From assembly GCA_049294435.1 (NCBI GenBank), contig JBAQCU010000010.1, positions 1 through 7,072 on the forward strand: a stretch of 7,072 nucleotides of DNA. Direction: 5' to 3'. The notes beneath the pieces are model-generated. The model ran no database searches, was not told where the DNA came from, and saw only the letters and a program-made list of their open reading frames with translations. This document shows positions 1-5,324 of this stretch, piece after piece (positions within the stretch are counted from its first letter, which is position 1; the number at the start of each line of letters is the position of its first letter). Both the position numbers and the translations under genes were made by a program. This DNA is from UBA1550 sp049294435. GTDB taxonomy: Bacteria; Patescibacteriota; Minisyncoccia; Phycocordibacterales; UBA1550.

Positions 1-132
1 CTTTGAATTACGGAACTCTATTTCTGTCATTGCGAGTCGGTACTCAGACGTGGCAATCTATGTGTTTATCCTGGATTGCCACGCGCTTCGCGCTCGCAAA
101 GACAGAATTATAAGTAGTTTCGTAATTCAAAG
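1..132. repeat. Palindromic MITE-like repeat (TGTCATTGCGAG family)
   Basis: The outer ends are perfect 12-bp inverted repeats: CTTTGAATTACG at 1-12 and its complement at 121-132. Inside, CTGTCATTGCGAG (24-36) pairs with CTCGCAAAGACAG (93-105) with one mismatch, and CGTGGCAATC (49-58) pairs perfectly with GATTGCCACG (74-83). The whole could fold into one long interrupted hairpin with its loop near 59-73. TGTCATTGCGAG/GTGGCAATC palindromes are, from general knowledge, dispersed non-coding repeats in many bacteria. No transposase or open frame is visible, so it is at most a non-autonomous element. The left boundary coincides with the window edge, so it may extend further. A half-site of the same family, CTCGCAATGACA, recurs at 7031-7042. 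Confidence 0.85.
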
Positions 133-195
133 TATATATATCATACGCATGGAAAGAATCTCCAAAGCAAAACAATGTGGGAATAGGTGTGGGGG

Positions 196-669
196 TCAAA
201 CACCTAATATACGATAAACGGCCACCCCAAACGCTATTGTGACATTTAGTGATTCCTTTGTTCCGAGCATTGGTATCTCCGCGACAACATCACTTTGTTC
301 CAATATCTCATTTGCTACACCAATCACCTCCGCGCCCATAACGAATACAATCTTTTCTTTATCATTAACAATTACTTCTTTATAATCCACTGACTTCTCA
401 CTCTGTTCAAGCGCGATAATATAATATCCTTCTTTGCACAATTTTTTAACACACTCAATAGCGCTTTCAACGTATTCCCACTCCAACGTGTCCTCCGCTC
501 CGAGTGCCACTTTCGCAAAATCTTTTCTGCGCTCCCCATTTTTATCAAGCGGTGTTGGCGTAGTTCCACACAAATATATTTTATTTACACCAACAGCGTT
601 CGCCGTTCTAAAAATAGAGCCCACATTATAAACACTGCGCAGATTATCAACAACGGCTACTGTGTTCAT
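196..669 (-). CDS. TrmH/SpoU family RNA 2'-O-methyltransferase (minimal, 157 aa)
   Basis: This is a SAM-dependent SPOUT-class ribose methyltransferase acting on tRNA or rRNA in the cytoplasm. All three SpoU motifs are visible. Motif 1 is around residues 8-28, with the N15/R21 pair in NVGSIFRTANAVGV. Motif 2 is around 107-120 (FVMGAEVIGV, E114). Motif 3 is around 132-153 (IPM.G.KESLNVTIAFGVAVYR, N142), which shapes the knotted SAM site. At 157 residues it is the bare catalytic domain; the N-terminal L30e-like RNA-binding domain of RlmB-type enzymes is absent. The SLNV motif 3 and the LCGTTPTP stretch after motif 1 look more like TrmH/RlmB than TrmL, so the target nucleotide cannot be named. 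It is the last gene of a four-gene minus-strand run, 62 nt after its neighbour. No Shine-Dalgarno precedes the ATG; a TACAAT hexamer lies 3 nt upstream. Confidence 0.9.
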   Translation of the reverse strand: MNTVAVVDNLRSVYNVGSIFRTANAVGVNKIYLCGTTPTPLDKNGERRKDFAKVALGAEDTLEWEYVESAIECVKKLCKEGYYIIALEQSEKSVDYKEVIVNDKEKIVFVMGAEVIGVANEILEQSDVVAEIPMLGTKESLNVTIAFGVAVYRILGV

Positions 670-731
670 AATATTGTATTGCTTGCATTTCTGGCGAGTT
701 GCCGTCTAAAAAATTTCTTATTTCAATATTC

Positions 732-1106
732 TTATTTTTTCAAAGCTCTTAATTCTTGTTCTATATTATTTAATCGAATCTGTATCTCGTTTAAAATATC
801 AAGTTCAGTTTTCACTCCAGATGCAACCATTTCATCGAGTCTTTTTTCTTTCTTCGCGCCAGAAATAATGATTGCATCACCAATAAAAAATGAAACAAAA
901 AGCCCAGTAACAAGAAGGATAGCGACACTAATTAGAATAGATATAGGCCCCGTAAGAAAAGGGATGGCGTCTGCCGTTATCCACACACCACGCCAAAACA
1001 TAACTATCCCAACTCCACCGATAAAAGCATATAAAATATTATGCTTGCTAAGCATGGCGCGAGCACTGTCCTCCAACTTATCAAAAAAACGAAATATGCC
1101 TTTCAT
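732..1106 (-). CDS. Small two-helix membrane protein with C-terminal coiled coil
   Basis: I do not recognise a named family. The 124-residue product has a short amphipathic N-terminus (1-22), a first hydrophobic segment at about 24-38 ending in FWRGVW, and a second, longer one at about 54-76 (GPISILISVAILLVTGLF then VSFFIGD). The charged C-terminal tail (84-124) has a heptad-like pattern from about 100 (ILNEIQIRLNNIEQELRALK) that suggests a coiled coil and oligomerisation. Similar short proteins with FWRGVW and a GP.S....AILL.TGLFVS segment are, as I recall, common uncharacterised proteins in Patescibacteria. The start lies 6 nt beyond the stop of the AI-2E transporter gene, so the two are almost certainly co-transcribed. 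No Shine-Dalgarno is visible, so translational coupling is likely. Transporter accessory protein is one possibility but unproven. Confidence 0.75.
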   Translation of the reverse strand: MKGIFRFFDKLEDSARAMLSKHNILYAFIGGVGIVMFWRGVWITADAIPFLTGPISILISVAILLVTGLFVSFFIGDAIIISGAKKEKRLDEMVASGVKTELDILNEIQIRLNNIEQELRALKK

Positions 1107-1112
1107 GTTAAA

Positions 1113-2144
1113 TTATTTACTGCGCGCTCCACGGATAGTTGAGTAAATTTCAAGGAACGCAAATAGGAGCGCGAGCGCGAGTGGTCCAAACAAAAATCCG
1201 ATAGGTCCAAATAGGCCTATACCGCCCAGAATAGATAGGAGAATTAAAAACGGGTGAAGCTTTGCGCCTTTGCCGACAATTTTTGGCCCTAGTACATTAT
1301 CCACGAGCCCTACTGCCACGATGCCCCAAATTAGAAGACCTACTGCTCCTGCTTCCGATCCTGTGAAAAACAGAAATAGAATAGAAGGGATAAGCACCAG
1401 AGATGTTCCAACACCTGGGATAAGCGCTGTCACTGAAGCCACGCTTCCCCAAAGGACAGGGTTTGGAACTCCAAAAATATAAAGTCCGATTGCTGTCAGT
1501 ACGCCTTGCACGAGCGCAACTGAAATGCTTCCACGCACCACAGAGTTGATAGCTAACTCAAGTTTTCGAAAAATTGTTTCGTCATAGACGTCAGAAAGCG
1601 GGCTGAGCGCTATCACAGACTTTCTAAGTTCGTGCCCATCCTTGAACAAATAATATAGAGCTATAAAAAGCACAATAATACCAACAATTATTTTCGCAAC
1701 ATTTGAAAAAATCGTGCCAAGATGCTCTAGAAGGAAACTCAGTCCTTGTTTTACGTACTGTCCAAAATCGAGAGCGCTAGTAGGCATGAACGGAATCCCA
1801 ATGCTTCTCACTAGATCTTCTATACTTTTTAATAGTCCAGCTATTCCACCGTTGTCTATAAGAGATGAATATAGCGATGTTGCTTCCTGAAAGATTTGTG
1901 TGCTTAGCAGTGTGACCGGCACAACAATCACAACAAGGACAAATATGGTGGTTACAAGCGCGGCAAGACCTTTATTTCCACGAAGCCTGGACAGGAGTAT
2001 TTTATGCACAGGAGAAAAAACTGTTGCGAAAATCACCCCTAAAATAAGCGCGTATAAAAACGGCTGAAAAATAAAAAAAGTGACAATAGACATCCCCACA
2101 AGGAGAGTAACGAGGAAGTATAATTCTGATTTCTGGTAACTCAT
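1113..2144 (-). CDS. AI-2E family transporter (PF01594-type permease)
   Basis: This 343-residue polytopic inner-membrane protein is of normal length for the AI-2E/PerM/TqsA family. Hydrophobic segments lie at about 9-45 (two helices), 61-82, 148-167, 207-224, 235-262, 266-283 and 297-334. A soluble, helical region typical of the family lies between about 84 and 147. Family signatures include ALYYLFKDG (162-170), LIPGVGTSLV (241-250), DNVLGPKIVGK (282-292) and the C-terminal block HPFLILLSILGGIG then LFGPIGFLFGPLALAL (297-326). Members have been linked to autoinducer-2 export or to Na+/H+ antiport; the substrate here cannot be read from sequence. It follows the DUF475 gene by 25 nt and precedes the two-helix gene by 6 nt. 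There is no Shine-Dalgarno; a perfect TATAAT (2154-2159, minus) sits 9 nt before the ATG, so an internal promoter giving a near-leaderless mRNA is possible. Confidence 0.92.
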   Translation of the reverse strand: MSYQKSELYFLVTLLVGMSIVTFFIFQPFLYALILGVIFATVFSPVHKILLSRLRGNKGLAALVTTIFVLVVIVVPVTLLSTQIFQEATSLYSSLIDNGGIAGLLKSIEDLVRSIGIPFMPTSALDFGQYVKQGLSFLLEHLGTIFSNVAKIIVGIIVLFIALYYLFKDGHELRKSVIALSPLSDVYDETIFRKLELAINSVVRGSISVALVQGVLTAIGLYIFGVPNPVLWGSVASVTALIPGVGTSLVLIPSILFLFFTGSEAGAVGLLIWGIVAVGLVDNVLGPKIVGKGAKLHPFLILLSILGGIGLFGPIGFLFGPLALALLFAFLEIYSTIRGARSK

Positions 2145-2169
2145 ATATAATTGATTATACAGCCTTGCC

Positions 2170-3117
2170 TTACATATTGCTATTTATTTTATTCTCCGCA
2201 ACAGATTTTAAAAAGAAGTATCCTACAAAACCTATTGTAACTAGTGGCGGCAACCACGAAGGTATGTGGGATCCAAATGCTTCCAGAATCATCACGCCAC
2301 CTAAAAAACCAACTGAGTACATAGCGCCATTTTTTAGATAACTATACGAACGAATGTGATCTATACCTATCATTGTAAGCTGACGCACAATAATAGCGCC
2401 GACACCACTTCCAATAAGAATAAATGGGATCACTGTTGTAAAAGCAAAAGCTCCAACAACACTATCTATACTAAATGCGACATCAAGCACTTCAAGGAAC
2501 ACAACTTTTGCCCAGTCAGACATTGCGCTGTGCTCCCCAGACTCTATGAGGCGCTTCTCTATCTTCTCAGCATTATCTTTAAATCCCTGAGTAATAAAAA
2601 ATACGCTAAATCCTACTGCAGCAGCTAAAGCTAGATGCATCGGATTATCTATAACAAAAGAATTTATCTCAATCAGTACCCCCATTAGAAGAAGAGCTGC
2701 AACAGAGTAAAACCATACCGCGCCATATTTCAAAATATATTGCTCGTGTGGCAATCCAAAATTTTTGTCCTCTATAAAGAGCCAGTGTGCCCACAATAGA
2801 ACCAGGAACATACCACCAGCCATCATGATTATCGGTGTAACAGAAAGGACGGCTTGTGATGCTTCTGGGTTAAATTGCCATATCACTTGAATGGCGCCAA
2901 GCAACCCGATGCTTGGATCTGCCAAATATACAATAACTGACGGCAACAGACCGCGAACCACAAACACAGCAAAAAGGATTCCCCATGTAAGGAAAAACCT
3001 TCGCGCGCGCTTGCTCTTCATTGATGCGAGCACGTCAGCGTTTACGACAGCATTGTCGATACTCATAACTATTTCAAAAATAATGAGTCCGAGTAGTGTG
3101 AGAAAAATAGCGAACAT
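2170..3117 (-). CDS. DUF475 / TerC-superfamily integral membrane protein
   Basis: The 315-residue protein is strongly hydrophobic with about eight or nine membrane segments. Two internally related acidic motifs mark the TerC/LysE-type fold: FEIVMSIDNAVVNADVL near the N-terminus (E15, D21, N22) and LEVLDVAFSIDSVVGAF at 208-224 (E209, D212, D218). In TerC-type proteins such intramembrane acidic residues are thought to bind metal; some members (TerC, Alx) are linked to tellurite resistance or Mn2+ export. The long separation of the motifs and the IEDKNFGLP loop (115-123) fit DUF475 better than classical TerC. A metal-ion transport role is inferred. It is the first gene of the minus-strand run ending at 196. 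The ATG has no Shine-Dalgarno; TATAAC lies 4 nt before it without a good -35. A terminator just upstream (3143-3175) isolates it from the previous gene. Confidence 0.85.
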   Translation of the reverse strand: MFAIFLTLLGLIIFEIVMSIDNAVVNADVLASMKSKRARRFFLTWGILFAVFVVRGLLPSVIVYLADPSIGLLGAIQVIWQFNPEASQAVLSVTPIIMMAGGMFLVLLWAHWLFIEDKNFGLPHEQYILKYGAVWFYSVAALLLMGVLIEINSFVIDNPMHLALAAAVGFSVFFITQGFKDNAEKIEKRLIESGEHSAMSDWAKVVFLEVLDVAFSIDSVVGAFAFTTVIPFILIGSGVGAIIVRQLTMIGIDHIRSYSYLKNGAMYSVGFLGGVMILEAFGSHIPSWLPPLVTIGFVGYFFLKSVAENKINSNM

Positions 3118-3142
3118 TGCGGTTATAATAACGCATAATTAA

Positions 3143-3175
3143 ACAAAAGAAAAACCCGAGCCTTAGGCTCGGGTT
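3143..3175 (-). terminator. Rho-independent terminator of the 98-aa gene
   Basis: On the minus strand AACCCGAGCC (3175-3166) pairs perfectly with GGCTCGGGTT (3162-3153) across a TAA loop, followed by a T-rich tract (TTTTTCTTTTG, roughly 3154-3144). On the plus strand the 3' side is GCGCAC, so it works in one direction only. It ends the unit starting at the 3586-3614 promoter and separates it from the DUF475 gene. Confidence 0.88.
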
Positions 3176-3228
3176 GCGCACAATATGAACTATTGAATCG
3201 TGTTTGCTCCTGAATACCATTCCTCCAA

Positions 3229-3525
3229 CTAATCCAAAAAGTGACCGAGTGTTTCAACGTATTCACAATCGTCAGTTGTTCTATCTAGAAGTTCTTCAAT
3301 AAAACAAATGGCGAAACCAAGGTGCTTAAACTTAAACACTACACGAGCTTTCTTTCTCGAAGTTGCCAGATCCATAAAGAAATTTCTGCCAAAATTCGGA
3401 ACAGGATGCCCTTTGCTACTTTCATCCTCAAGAAGCAACTGCATATGAACTGATACCTCGTCTGTTTCTTCTGGCTTAAAACAGAGTATTAGCTTACCCT
3501 CTTCACTGTCAAAAGTTGCTTCCAT
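3229..3525 (-). CDS. Hypothetical acidic protein, 98 aa
   Basis: I do not recognise a family. The product is small, soluble-looking and acidic, with no membrane segment or signal peptide. It begins MEATFDSEEGKLILCF and has an acidic stretch (E19-E36), a basic patch RKKARVVFKFKH (57-68), and a helical acidic C-terminus. Cysteines are at 15, 74 and 87. A GTG at 3537 could extend it by four residues. The ATG at 3525 is preferred because GAGGTG (3535-3530) lies at Shine-Dalgarno spacing before it, and the GTG start would fall inside that site. The gene is a clear single-gene unit with a near-consensus promoter, a leader of about 55 nt and its own terminator, which supports it being real and well expressed. 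Function is unknown; a small regulatory or binding protein is possible. Confidence 0.72.
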   Translation of the reverse strand: MEATFDSEEGKLILCFKPEETDEVSVHMQLLLEDESSKGHPVPNFGRNFFMDLATSRKKARVVFKFKHLGFAICFIEELLDRTTDDCEYVETLGHFLD

Positions 3526-3529
3526 AGCA

Positions 3530-3535
3530 CACCTC
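3530..3535 (-). promoter_or_regulatory. Shine-Dalgarno GAGGTG that fixes the start of the 98-aa gene
   Basis: Read on the minus strand, GAGGTG is followed by TGCT and then ATG, so its AGG core is 6 nt from the start codon. It is the only convincing Shine-Dalgarno before any gene in the window, and it decides between the GTG (3537) and ATG (3525) starts. Confidence 0.75.
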
Positions 3536-3585
3536 ACTTTTTTTAGTAAAGTTAAAGAACAAGGAGATTGAGTGGAACTACATCT

Positions 3586-3614
3586 ATTATAAAGTTACTT
3601 ATAAAATATGACAA
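3586..3614 (-). promoter_or_regulatory. Near-consensus sigma70 promoter of the 98-aa gene
   Basis: On the minus strand there is TTGTCA (3614-3609, 5/6 match), a 17-nt spacer, and TATAAT (3591-3586, perfect). The predicted transcript start is near 3579, leaving about 54 nt of leader. It is the best promoter in the window. Its -35 box overlaps the edge of repeat element A at 3611-3614. Confidence 0.82.
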
Positions 3615-3702
3615 GAAGCCCGAGGATCTCGGTCACGAATCCCTGGTTCGTTTTGCTCCAAGTTCTATATTGACGAGCAGAGCTCAAGACTAGCGTGTGG
3701 TC
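3611..3702. repeat. Dispersed repeat element A (diverged copy)
   Basis: Positions 3611-3641 match 3703-3736 (element B) except for a 3-nt insertion (AGA) and one substitution; the shared core is CGAGG(A/C)TCTCGGTCACGAATC. A small CCGAG/CTCGG hairpin is present in both. After 3641 copy A diverges from B: the AT-rich stem-loop of B is replaced by a different sequence with GAGC/GCTC (3675-3685). No convincing frame is coded. Confidence 0.6.
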
Positions 3703-3860
3703 ACAAGAAGAGACCCGAGGCTCTCGGTCACGAATCACTAAATATTTTGATACGCTTCGCTTACAAAATATAAAGTGTTCGCTACCCCGCCTCATAGCCT
3801 CGCTCCACTCGGCATATTCCGGCTTTCGATTCTCCACACAAGGCGCGCAGGCGCCTTGCT
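3703..3860. repeat. Dispersed repeat element B
   Basis: The element starts with ACAAGAAG and CCCGAGGCTCTCGGTCACGA, continues into a stem-loop at 3736-3777 (CACTAAATATTTTG paired with CAAAATATAAAGTG around a CGCTTCGCTT loop), then a C-rich stretch and CCGGCTTTCGATTCTCC (3819-3835). Nearly the same order of blocks recurs at 6893-7031 (element C). It ends in a 25-nt segment (3836-3860) holding a perfect 8-bp hairpin, beside the inverted tRNA-tail copy. Minus-strand and plus-strand open frames over this region are composed of the repeat and are not treated as genes. Confidence 0.65.
3839..3858. repeat. GC-rich hairpin inserted in the tRNA-tail copy
   Basis: CAAGGCGC (3839-3846) pairs perfectly with GCGCCTTG (3851-3858) over a GCAG loop. 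It is the body of the 25-nt segment (3836-3860) that splits the inverted copy of the tRNA-Ala tail. Confidence 0.8.
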
Positions 3861-3920
3861 TCGGGTCCACCAATTAAAATACACCAGCTTCAACTGGTGT
3901 ATTTTAATTGGTGGACCCGA
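3861..3920. repeat. 27-bp perfect palindrome that includes the tRNA-Ala 3' end
   Basis: The arm 3861-3887 is the exact reverse complement of 3894-3920, with the 6-nt loop CTTCAA at 3888-3893. The right arm includes the last 12 nt of tRNA-Ala (TCGGGTCCACCA on the minus strand) plus 15 nt of its 3' flank; the left arm is an inverted copy. The inner ACACCAG/CTGGTGT stem, with ATTTTAATT after it on the minus strand, could also act as the tRNA's transcription terminator. Confidence 0.95.
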
Positions 3921-3985
3921 GGAGAATCGAACTCCTTACCTCCGGAGTGCAAAACCGGCGCTCTAGCCATGTGAGCTACGGGCCC
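3909..3985 (-). tRNA. tRNA-Ala (anticodon UGC), CCA encoded
   Basis: On the minus strand the acceptor GGGCCCG pairs with CGGGTCC with a G3:U70 wobble, the classic alanine identity element recognised by AlaRS. The anticodon loop is TTTGCAC with TGC at 34-36, closed by CCGG/CCGG pairs and a T31-T39 mismatch. The T-arm is AGGAG-TTCGATT-CTCCT, and the discriminator A is followed by an encoded CCA. It lies 112 nt downstream of ddl on the same strand and could be read from the ddl promoter or from its own weak promoter in the gap. Its 3' end is half of a 27-bp palindrome. Confidence 0.95.
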
Positions 3986-4017
3986 ATAAAAACAACTGAC
4001 ACCGCTACGCGGACATG

Positions 4018-4082
4018 TAACATTTGACAGCAACAGACCCAAACCAGCAAGTCACATGTCAATTGTCACTGGTCAAATGTTA
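4018..4082. repeat. Inverted and GTCAA/TTGAC-rich gap between ddl and tRNA-Ala
   Basis: TAACATTTGAC (4018-4028) is the reverse complement of GTCAAATGTTA (4072-4082), and ACATGT occurs within both halves (4013-4018 and 4054-4059). A perfect TTGACA lies at 4062-4057 on the minus strand, but no good -10 is 16-18 nt downstream of it. The loop is too long for a terminator. It may hold a tRNA-Ala promoter or be a degenerate repeat related to the one at 5289-5320. Confidence 0.5.
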
Positions 4083-4097
4083 TCCCGCTATTCTACC

Positions 4098-5063
4098 TTA
4101 TTTCTTCCTTAATGCAAGTGTGAGTACGTAATCAACAAACTCTGGAAGAGTGAGTCCCTTTAGCGCGAGAGACTTCATTAAGAGTGATGTGTCTGTAAGT
4201 CCTGGGAGTGTATTTACCTCAAGAAGACACGGTCCTTCTTCCGTCATTATGAAATCATAACGCGCATAGTGACGAGCGCCAAGGTGTGTATGCGCGCAGA
4301 GAGCAGTTTCTTCAAGCGCTTTGCGTTCAGCATCGCTCATGCGCGCTGGGCCGACTGGGTGTGTTAGATTTCTATATTTTTGATCATACTCAAAAAGCTT
4401 GCCCTCTGGAAGAAGGATCTCAAGTGCTGGAGTAGCGTATGATCCGACTCCTCCCGATGAATCAACGACACCAACAGTGACCTCACGTCCACGCACATAT
4501 TCTTCAATTATTGCCTTCTCAGAGTACGCAAGGGCGCGCTCTATCGCATACACTAGTTCGCGATCTGTGTGCGCAAGAGAAATTCCAACTGACGAACCTC
4601 CAGAAAGTGGTTTCACTACATATGGCGCCTGTATCTCAGAACCAACACGAGCCACGACCTCACTCACCTCCTCACCTCGCGAAACAACGAGTCCACGTGG
4701 CATCTTGATACCGACAGTAGAAAAGTACTTCTTCGCAAGATCTTTGTTCATACCGATAGCAGAAGGCATCGCCGTGGAACCAGTGTAAGGAATATTAAAA
4801 AGATCAAGAATTTTTTGTACTTTACCATCCTCACCAAATTCACCATGAAGCGCGTTGAAAACTATATCAACATGCTGAGCGAGTTTTGCTGGGCTTGTTG
4901 GTCTACCGTCTATGTGCCATTCGCCAGCGCTTGTAATTAAGATATCGTGCGGTTCATATTTGTCTGTTGAAAGCGCTGAAAGCACGTTTCCGCCAGTACG
5001 AAGAGAGACATGGTATTCACTACCAAGTCCGCCACGCATAACACCGACCCGAAGTTTTGTCAT
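4098..5063 (-). CDS. ddl: D-alanine--D-alanine ligase
   Basis: This cytoplasmic ATP-grasp enzyme joins two D-alanines, using ATP, to give the dipeptide that MurF adds to the peptidoglycan precursor. The 321-residue length is normal. Visible motifs: GGLGSEYHVSLRTGGNV (11-27; E16 binds the first D-Ala), LHGEFGEDG (72-80), KPLSGGSSVG (151-160; K151 and the flexible serine loop), IIEEYVRGREVTVGV (185-199), FEYDQKYRN (224-232), ARYDF (267-271; R268, D270) and LEVNTLPGLT.TSL (281-294; Mg2+ ligands E282 and N284, with S293-L294 near the second D-Ala). The catalytic residues appear intact. GLTDTSLLMK replaces the more common GMT..SL.P. No Shine-Dalgarno precedes the ATG; TATACT sits 6 nt upstream, suggesting a leaderless mRNA. 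A Ddl implies a peptidoglycan wall. Confidence 0.95.
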   Translation of the reverse strand: MTKLRVGVMRGGLGSEYHVSLRTGGNVLSALSTDKYEPHDILITSAGEWHIDGRPTSPAKLAQHVDIVFNALHGEFGEDGKVQKILDLFNIPYTGSTAMPSAIGMNKDLAKKYFSTVGIKMPRGLVVSRGEEVSEVVARVGSEIQAPYVVKPLSGGSSVGISLAHTDRELVYAIERALAYSEKAIIEEYVRGREVTVGVVDSSGGVGSYATPALEILLPEGKLFEYDQKYRNLTHPVGPARMSDAERKALEETALCAHTHLGARHYARYDFIMTEEGPCLLEVNTLPGLTDTSLLMKSLALKGLTLPEFVDYVLTLALRKK

Positions 5064-5069
5064 ACGATT

Positions 5070-5097
5070 AGTATACTCTATCGTTCACGCCTGCAAA
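5070..5097 (-). promoter_or_regulatory. Putative ddl promoter (leaderless)
   Basis: On the minus strand TTTGCA (5097-5092, 4/6) is followed by a 16-nt spacer and TATACT (5075-5070, 5/6). Transcription would start about 7 nt later, at or beside the ATG at 5063. Confidence 0.5.
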
Positions 5098-5106
5098 AGT
5101 GTTTTA

Positions 5107-5134
5107 TTGATTTTCGCTCTCATTCTGTTAGTAT
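5107..5134 (+). promoter_or_regulatory. Promoter of tRNA-Leu (extended -10)
   Basis: TTGATT (5107-5112), a 16-nt spacer and TAGTAT (5129-5134) preceded by TG one base upstream (TGTTAGTAT) form an extended -10 promoter. The predicted start is near 5141, about 14 nt before the mature tRNA. It is back to back with the ddl promoter. Confidence 0.6.
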
Positions 5135-5154
5135 GGTTGAACAGGTAATAGATT

Positions 5155-5235
5155 GCCGGAGTGGCGGAATGGTAGACGCGCACGACTCAAAATCGTGTAT
5201 CGAAAGGTGTGGAGGTTCGAGTCCTCTCTCCGGCA
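5155..5235 (+). tRNA. tRNA-Leu (anticodon CAA), CCA not encoded
   Basis: A class II tRNA: acceptor GCCGGAG/CTCCGGC, D-arm GCG-GAATGGTAGAC-GCG, anticodon stem CACGA/TCGTG around loop CTCAAAA with CAA at 5188-5190, a variable arm with ATC-GAAA-GGT, and T-arm GGAGG-TTCGAGT-CCTCT. The discriminator is A, followed by CATAG, so CCA must be added by the CCA enzyme, unlike tRNA-Ala here. A36-A37-A38 is the context recognised by MiaA, encoded downstream in this window. It reads UUG codons. Confidence 0.95.
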
Positions 5236-5246
5236 CATAGACAAAC

Positions 5247-5280
5247 AAAGCGGGTGCGACCAAAGGTCGCACCCGCTTTT
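5247..5280. terminator. Bidirectional terminator between tRNA-Leu and ahpC
   Basis: AAAGCGGGTGCGACC (5247-5261) pairs perfectly with GGTCGCACCCGCTTT (5265-5279) over an AAA loop. TTTT follows on the plus strand and CTTTGTTTGTCT on the minus strand, so it can end both the rightward tRNA-Leu transcript and the leftward ahpC transcript. Confidence 0.9.
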
Positions 5281-5288
5281 GATTGTGT

Positions 5289-5320
5289 GTCAGTTGTCAA
5301 TTGTTAATCGTCAGTTGTTC
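5289..5320. repeat. Degenerate GTCAGTTGT short repeat after ahpC
   Basis: GTCAGTTGT occurs at 5289-5297 and 5310-5318 with GTCAATTGT between (5296-5304). GTCAGTTGTCAATTGT (5289-5304) matches 14 of 16 bases at 4051-4066, and ACAACTGAC at 3992-4000 is the inverse. Such GTCARTTGT strings are familiar low-complexity intergenic repeats. Confidence 0.6.
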
Positions 5321-5324
5321 TTCT

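Noticed and set aside
185..204. Hairpin AGGTGT/ACACCT as a terminator of the TrmH gene
   Set aside because: Only a 6-bp stem with a 9-nt loop, overlapping the stop codon, and no T-tract directly after it.
196..669. Naming the SpoU protein trmL
   Set aside because: Length fits, but motif 3 (SLNV) and motif 2 (GAEVIGV) differ from the TrmL pattern (SMNLSN, GPETRGLP), so no symbol is given.
679..1146. 155-codon plus-strand open frame
   Set aside because: It is antisense to the 124-aa membrane protein and the end of the AI-2E gene. The minus-strand gene fits the operon spacing and has clear membrane helices; the plus frame shows no domain.
3526..3537. GTG start adding four residues to the 98-aa protein
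   Set aside because: It would overlap the Shine-Dalgarno GAGGTG that is well spaced for the ATG at 3525.
3611..3740. A CRISPR array in the tandem A/B repeats
   Set aside because: Only two direct copies about 95 nt apart, diverged in length and sequence, no regular spacers and no cas genes.
3595..3966. Overlapping open frames on both strands across the repeat region (minus 3595-3873; plus 3695-3877 and 3775-3966)
   Set aside because: They run through repeat elements A and B, the palindrome and part of tRNA-Ala; no known motifs or start signals.
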